Shown: positions 5,259 to 8,028 of the stretch, piece by piece
How positions within the stretch are numbered: the first letter of the stretch is position 1
Layout of the letters: every line of letters begins with the position of its first letter
Source of the DNA: Solobacterium sp.
Lineage (GTDB): Bacteria; Bacillota_I; Bacilli_A; Erysipelotrichales; Erysipelotrichaceae
Direction of reading: 5' to 3'
Length of the DNA stretch: 8,028 bases
Assembly: GCA_017536845.1 (NCBI GenBank)
Contig: JAFWCP010000039.1
Span: 1-8,028 of the forward strand
Notes under the pieces: model-generated
What the model was told of the DNA's origin: nothing
Databases searched by the model: none
What the model saw: the letters and a program-made list of their open reading frames with translations, nothing else
Made by a program: the position numbers and the translations under genes

Positions 5259-5447
5259 TTATGCCTGTTCGGGAAGATAGAACGCGTAGATGGAATTGGC
5301 CACCCGCAGCCACTTTTCCATATCCGGCATCCAGATCCAGTCTCTGTCCGAGAGGATTTCCTGTTTGATCAGGGATACCAGTTCCGCATCGGTATACGGG
5401 CCCCATTTGGAACGATCCTGCTTCATATAGTACCAGACTCTATCCAT
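5259..5447 (-). CDS. Small GYF_2-domain protein
   Basis: A 62-aa protein that is little more than one GYF_2 domain. The pattern is W5-Y6-Y7 at the start, G16-P17-Y18 after a short loop, the helix DAELVSLIKQEI (20-31), then W37/W39 and M43xxW46. This matches the GYF_2 form WYY...GP...eLxxL...G.I..d..vW..gm..W. GYF_2 domains are small adaptor folds, found alone or fused to membrane proteins, thought to bind proline-rich or other short peptides. No signal peptide or membrane helix is seen, so it should be cytoplasmic. The ATG at 5447 is preferred over a GTG at 5471 because AAGGAGG lies about 11 nt before it. Its first 8 nt overlap the end of the XRE membrane protein gene (ATGGATAG), which implies coupled translation and a shared task. 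The partner is unknown; the Pro/Glu/Thr linkers of the upstream protein are extracellular, so direct contact with them is unlikely. Confidence 0.8.
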   Translation of the reverse strand: MDRVWYYMKQDRSKWGPYTDAELVSLIKQEILSDRDWIWMPDMEKWLRVANSIYAFYLPEQA

Positions 5448-7611
5448 TGTTGTTCTCTCCTCCTTCTTCACCGCCGCCGGGATTTTCTTCGCCGCTGTTT
5501 TCCTGGCTGATCGGTGAGATGAATATCTGCATGGTCAGATCCGAAGTGACGGTGAACTCGTTGTACTGTTCATCGGTCACACGGTAGCCGTCCGGCACAA
5601 AGTCGCTCATGTTGTAAGTTCCTTCCTCCAGCTGCATGTTCATCGTGTTGATGGAATCAATGACCGTGCCGTCGGTAGACGAGAAGGAAATCGAAACAGT
5701 GTAGCGCTTGACTTCGTATTCGTAGGTATAGGTGACCTTTGTCGGTTCAGACTGGATGTACTTGGTATCTTCGGATACCGCGACAATGCTGAGGTTGTGG
5801 ATGGAACCGTTGACCGGCGCATATTCGGTCAGATCCAGACGGATGCTGTTGGTATCCGTGCGCTGGTCATCAAATCCGTCATAGCTGACAAGATAATAAT
5901 TGGCATGGTCCACCGCATCCCAGGTAACATTCCAGAAGTTTTCTTCTCCCTGGGCCTGAATGTTCTGTACCTGCGCAAGCTGGATGGTCGCCTGCAGATA
6001 TTTGTAAGTAACTTCTGCCGGATCACTCTGTTCAAAGCCTTCCGCAAAGGCGATGACCCTGACAAGGTAGGTCTGGCCGTCTTTCAGGGTATTGGCCGCC
6101 ACTGACATGGAGTTGTTGCCGATGTTGGAAACCTTGGTCACCGGATCGGTATCAATTTCCACTTCATAATATTCAGCATTTTCCACTTCATTCCAGCGGA
6201 TCACGATATTGGCCGTTGTTTCCGAGAACTCAATATTGGTGACCTGTGCCAGTTTTTCCGGTTCTTCACTCGGTTCAGGTGTTTCTTCCACTGCATCAGC
6301 CGAATACTGGCCGTTGTTGGGGCCGATGCCGACAAAGCGGCCGGCGCCGGACATGCCGACCAGCGTATCACCGTTGATGTCGATGTAGCGGATATCCACC
6401 CAGTTGGCGGTGGAATAGCCTTCTTCTTCATTCAGCGTATAAAGCGCTACCGTGCCGTCTCCGCGCAGGCCGGCGACAATCGAACTGCCGGCTGCGACAT
6501 ACTGGATGTTGGACCAGGAAGACAGGTCAAGCTCCTGCAGCGTATCCAGCTTGAAGCCCTGGGCTGTTCCGTCATTCTTGGCAAAGACGATCATGTTGTC
6601 GCCGATGGCACAGTCTTTGACGTTGGATACCCTTGACGCGACAACCGTAGCCGGTGAGACGTATACGGAGCCGTCATTGCCGACGCCGACGGTGACTTCA
6701 TTGCCGGCGTATACAGCCTTGATATCCTTCCAGGTATCAACCGCGCAGGCAGCCACGCTGCCGCTGCAGGATACCGTGCCGTCCTTTTTCAGGCCGACAG
6801 TATGGTTCTTGCCGGCGGCTGTCATGACCATATCCTTCATACCGCTGCCGGAACCGTCGTTGGAAACGATGGTGCCTTTCTTCGTCAGGCCGACAAGCCG
6901 GGAATCATAGGCACTGATCTGGACGACATCTTCAAAGCCGTTGGTATTGACGGTGCCGGATTTGACCAGGTCTCCACGCCGGTCAAGATAGACAGAGAAG
7001 TAATTCCCTGCTGCCAGGCGGTTGATGTCGGTAATGGAGTTGTCCACGCCGCCGGAACGGTCGGACAGCAGCAGGATGGCGCCGGCGACAATTGCAATCG
7101 CCAGCAGGGCCACAAGCGCGATGATGATGGAATTGCGTTTGTTGCTGTTATGAGGCTGTTCTTCCTCTTCTTCCTCAACAGCTTCCATGTCAACCCTTGT
7201 CGCACCGTCATCCACGATCCGGTTGGCCGTTGTCGCGGAGAACTGCATGGAATCCATACGCCTGGTCGTGGCCAGGTCATCGTCATTGGTCAGGGTGGAT
7301 ACACCCATTGCGTTATATTCGCCGGTTGTCAGATCCTGCGTCTTTTCACTGTCGGGTGCATCGGAAAATTCGATTTTCGTATCCACCCTCGGTGTAACTG
7401 TTACTGTTTTTGTATTGTCCAGCATCTCATCAAGAGAAACCTGGAACAGGGCGCTGATCATCTTCATCTGGTAGATTGTCGGAATCCGGCTGCCGTTTTC
7501 CCAGCCCATGTATTCCATCAGCTGGATATTCAGCCTGTCCGCGATTTCCGACTGCGAATAACCATAATACTTTCGCAGCGATGTCAGCTTATCGGGGAGT
7601 TTGTTCGCCAT
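5440..7611 (-). CDS. Membrane-anchored XRE-family HTH protein with RCC1-like propeller and Fn3 ectodomain
   Basis: A 723-aa protein with five parts. (1) A Cro/C1-type HTH at 5-63 (LRKYYGYSQSEIADRLNI, then MGWENGSRIPT). (2) A cytoplasmic linker at 64-160 rich in Thr and acidic residues, ending in six Glu before NSNKR. (3) One transmembrane helix at about 161-182; by the positive-inside rule the HTH is cytoplasmic. (4) A predicted seven-bladed RCC1-like propeller at 195-435, with repeats of the form aaG..h.vgLkkDGTV around 197-218, 228-250, 260-283, 296-318, 330-352, 368-391 and 406-429. (5) After a Pro/Glu linker, two fibronectin type III domains (452-536 and 543-628, each starting LAQV), a beta domain at 635-700 and a Gly/Glu/Asn-rich tail. 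There is no LPXTG motif. ATG 7611 has GGAGG 9 nt upstream. The layout recalls RodZ (HTH-TM-beta domain) and one-component transmembrane regulators. The ligand and any DNA target are unknown. Confidence 0.88.
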   Translation of the reverse strand: MANKLPDKLTSLRKYYGYSQSEIADRLNIQLMEYMGWENGSRIPTIYQMKMISALFQVSLDEMLDNTKTVTVTPRVDTKIEFSDAPDSEKTQDLTTGEYNAMGVSTLTNDDDLATTRRMDSMQFSATTANRIVDDGATRVDMEAVEEEEEEQPHNSNKRNSIIIALVALLAIAIVAGAILLLSDRSGGVDNSITDINRLAAGNYFSVYLDRRGDLVKSGTVNTNGFEDVVQISAYDSRLVGLTKKGTIVSNDGSGSGMKDMVMTAAGKNHTVGLKKDGTVSCSGSVAACAVDTWKDIKAVYAGNEVTVGVGNDGSVYVSPATVVASRVSNVKDCAIGDNMIVFAKNDGTAQGFKLDTLQELDLSSWSNIQYVAAGSSIVAGLRGDGTVALYTLNEEEGYSTANWVDIRYIDINGDTLVGMSGAGRFVGIGPNNGQYSADAVEETPEPSEEPEKLAQVTNIEFSETTANIVIRWNEVENAEYYEVEIDTDPVTKVSNIGNNSMSVAANTLKDGQTYLVRVIAFAEGFEQSDPAEVTYKYLQATIQLAQVQNIQAQGEENFWNVTWDAVDHANYYLVSYDGFDDQRTDTNSIRLDLTEYAPVNGSIHNLSIVAVSEDTKYIQSEPTKVTYTYEYEVKRYTVSISFSSTDGTVIDSINTMNMQLEEGTYNMSDFVPDGYRVTDEQYNEFTVTSDLTMQIFISPISQENSGEENPGGGEEGGENNNG

Positions 7612-7633
7612 ACTTTCTTTCCTCCGTTTAATC

Positions 7634-7662
7634 ATTTTATAGTCATTCACTGGCAATTTCAA
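7634..7662 (-). promoter_or_regulatory. Sigma-A promoter of the XRE-RCC1/GYF operon
   Basis: On the minus strand TTGAAA (7657-7662), a 17-bp spacer and TAAAAT (7634-7639), each matching consensus at 5 of 6 positions. The predicted start near 7627 leaves a leader of only about 16 nt, which contains the GGAGG (7621-7625) of the ATG at 7611. Confidence 0.75.
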
Positions 7663-7710
7663 TCCGTTCAAAGCCGCACAGCCTGATGCAGGCAGGAAAA
7701 ACAGGCTTCT

Positions 7711-7884
7711 TCAGCCATTTTTAAACATCTTGCCGGCCTGGATGGTGTGGATAATATCACTGCAGACGCAGATGGCAGGCATTTCATCATTGATGAAATA
7801 TGATCTTGAACTTTTGTGTGAACTGTGGTTTACTAATGGCACTCCAGGGAACGGGTACAGGCAGATCATACAGCCGGCTGTCAT
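7711..7884 (-). CDS. Unrecognised small protein (57 aa) with CxxC and CxC motifs
   Basis: An ATG at 7884 opens a 57-codon frame that ends in TGA at 7711-7713. Support comes from context. A near-consensus promoter lies about 50 bp upstream, a purine-rich ribosome binding region (GAGAGGAAGGGGG) ends 2 nt before the ATG, and no other frame in this stretch is better placed. The product has Cys5-x-x-Cys8 near the start and Cys39-x-Cys41 later, with His20, His23 and His46, so metal binding or redox chemistry is possible. It is not strongly hydrophobic and has no clear signal peptide. I do not recognise the family. It lies 99 nt upstream of the XRE membrane protein gene on the same strand with no convincing terminator between them, so the two may be co-transcribed. 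A longer plus-strand frame over the same DNA lacks a ribosome binding site. It could still be a chance ORF. Confidence 0.45.
   Translation of the reverse strand: MTAGCMICLYPFPGVPLVNHSSHKSSRSYFINDEMPAICVCSDIIHTIQAGKMFKNG
7781..7799. repeat. Perfect 19-bp palindrome
   Basis: ATTTCATCA and TGATGAAAT form a perfect 9-bp inverted repeat around a single T at 7790. It lies inside the putative 57-aa ORF, about 120 bp upstream of the XRE-RCC1 promoter. It could be an operator, for example for the XRE protein itself, or a coincidence of coding sequence. Confidence 0.45.
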
Positions 7885-7934
7885 AACCCCCTTCCTCTCA
7901 TCTTTTCCCGGGCATTGTTTCCTGATGTCCCTGT

Positions 7935-7964
7935 ATTATATGCGCGGTGCTTCCGCATTGTGAA
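7935..7964 (-). promoter_or_regulatory. Sigma-A promoter upstream of the 57-aa ORF
   Basis: On the minus strand TTCACA (7959-7964; 5 of 6) is followed after 18 bp by a perfect TATAAT (7935-7940). The predicted start near 7928 gives a leader of about 44 nt. The -35 overlaps the T-tract of the terminator for the preceding gene, a compact gene boundary. Confidence 0.65.
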
Positions 7965-7991
7965 AAACGAAACTGCCGGCCGGCGCGGCAG
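7962..7991 (-). terminator. Intrinsic terminator of a gene beyond the right edge
   Basis: On the minus strand CTGCCG (7986-7991) pairs with CGGCAG (7973-7978) around a GC-rich 7-nt loop, followed by TTTCGTTTTTC (7962-7972). It implies a minus-strand gene ending near or beyond 7992-8028; a TAA at 7995-7997 is one possible stop, but 36 nt are too few to assign it. Confidence 0.7.
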
Positions 7992-8028
7992 ACTTTATCC
8001 TCCTCTGCGGCTTACCGTGCATATCCGA

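Noticed and set aside
6802..7686. A 294-codon plus-strand frame opposite the XRE-RCC1 gene
   Set aside because: The minus-strand protein has clear domains, while this frame has none and no ribosome binding site.
7730..7963. A 77-codon plus-strand frame near the right end
   Set aside because: No ribosome binding site, and it crosses a well-formed minus-strand promoter; the minus-strand 57-codon frame is better supported.
1..8028. CRISPR arrays, insertion sequences, integrases, rRNA or tRNA genes
   Set aside because: No regularly spaced direct repeats, transposase motifs, terminal inverted repeats or RNA-gene signatures were seen on either strand.

Overview
The window reads as a chromosomal segment of a Bacillota (Firmicutes) bacterium of moderately high GC content. 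All well-supported genes are on the minus strand. The best clue to the lineage is gene order. Read 5'->3' on the minus strand, cysS - mrnC - rlmB - sigma factor - rpmG - secE - nusG reproduces the Bacillus-type cysS-yazC-yacO-(yacP)-sigH-rpmG-secE-nusG block, with yacP/rae1 missing. The relatively high GC, the diverged SigH-position sigma factor and the T-box leader would suit a member of the Erysipelotrichia or a related class, but that placement is inference.

Layout, in transcription order from the right edge. (a) 7962-7991: an intrinsic terminator for a gene lying outside the window. (b) 7711-7964: a good promoter followed by a 57-codon ORF encoding a small, Cys-containing protein that I do not recognise. 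(c) 5259-7662: a promoter, then a 723-aa membrane protein with an N-terminal XRE helix-turn-helix, one transmembrane helix, a predicted extracellular seven-bladed RCC1-like propeller, two fibronectin type III domains and a small C-terminal beta domain. It overlaps a 62-aa GYF_2-domain protein by 8 nt, and a strong terminator follows. (d) 4962-5203: a promoter and a T-box riboswitch with a UGC (Cys) specifier, controlling cysS. (e) cysS, mrnC and rlmB are tightly overlapped, linking cysteinyl-tRNA charging to 23S rRNA maturation and methylation. (f) The sigma factor gene follows; its Shine-Dalgarno sequence is buried in a 12-bp hairpin. (g) A consensus-like promoter drives rpmG-secE-nusG, which ends in a terminator. 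(h) The left end is AT-richer and holds the start of a secreted CapA (poly-gamma-glutamate synthesis-type) protein whose reading frame is broken by what looks like a TA dinucleotide insertion. It is preceded by a promoter and a cluster of CCGGCCGG palindromes.

The best candidate for an undescribed system is the membrane-anchored XRE/RCC1/Fn3 protein with its translationally coupled GYF partner, possibly including the small Cys-containing ORF upstream. It has the layout of a one-component transmembrane sensor or a RodZ-like envelope scaffold with an unusual propeller ectodomain. Other points worth checking are the CapA frameshift, the T-box that places RNA-processing genes under cysteine control, the structured leader of the sigma gene, and the break in the usual nusG-rplK linkage.
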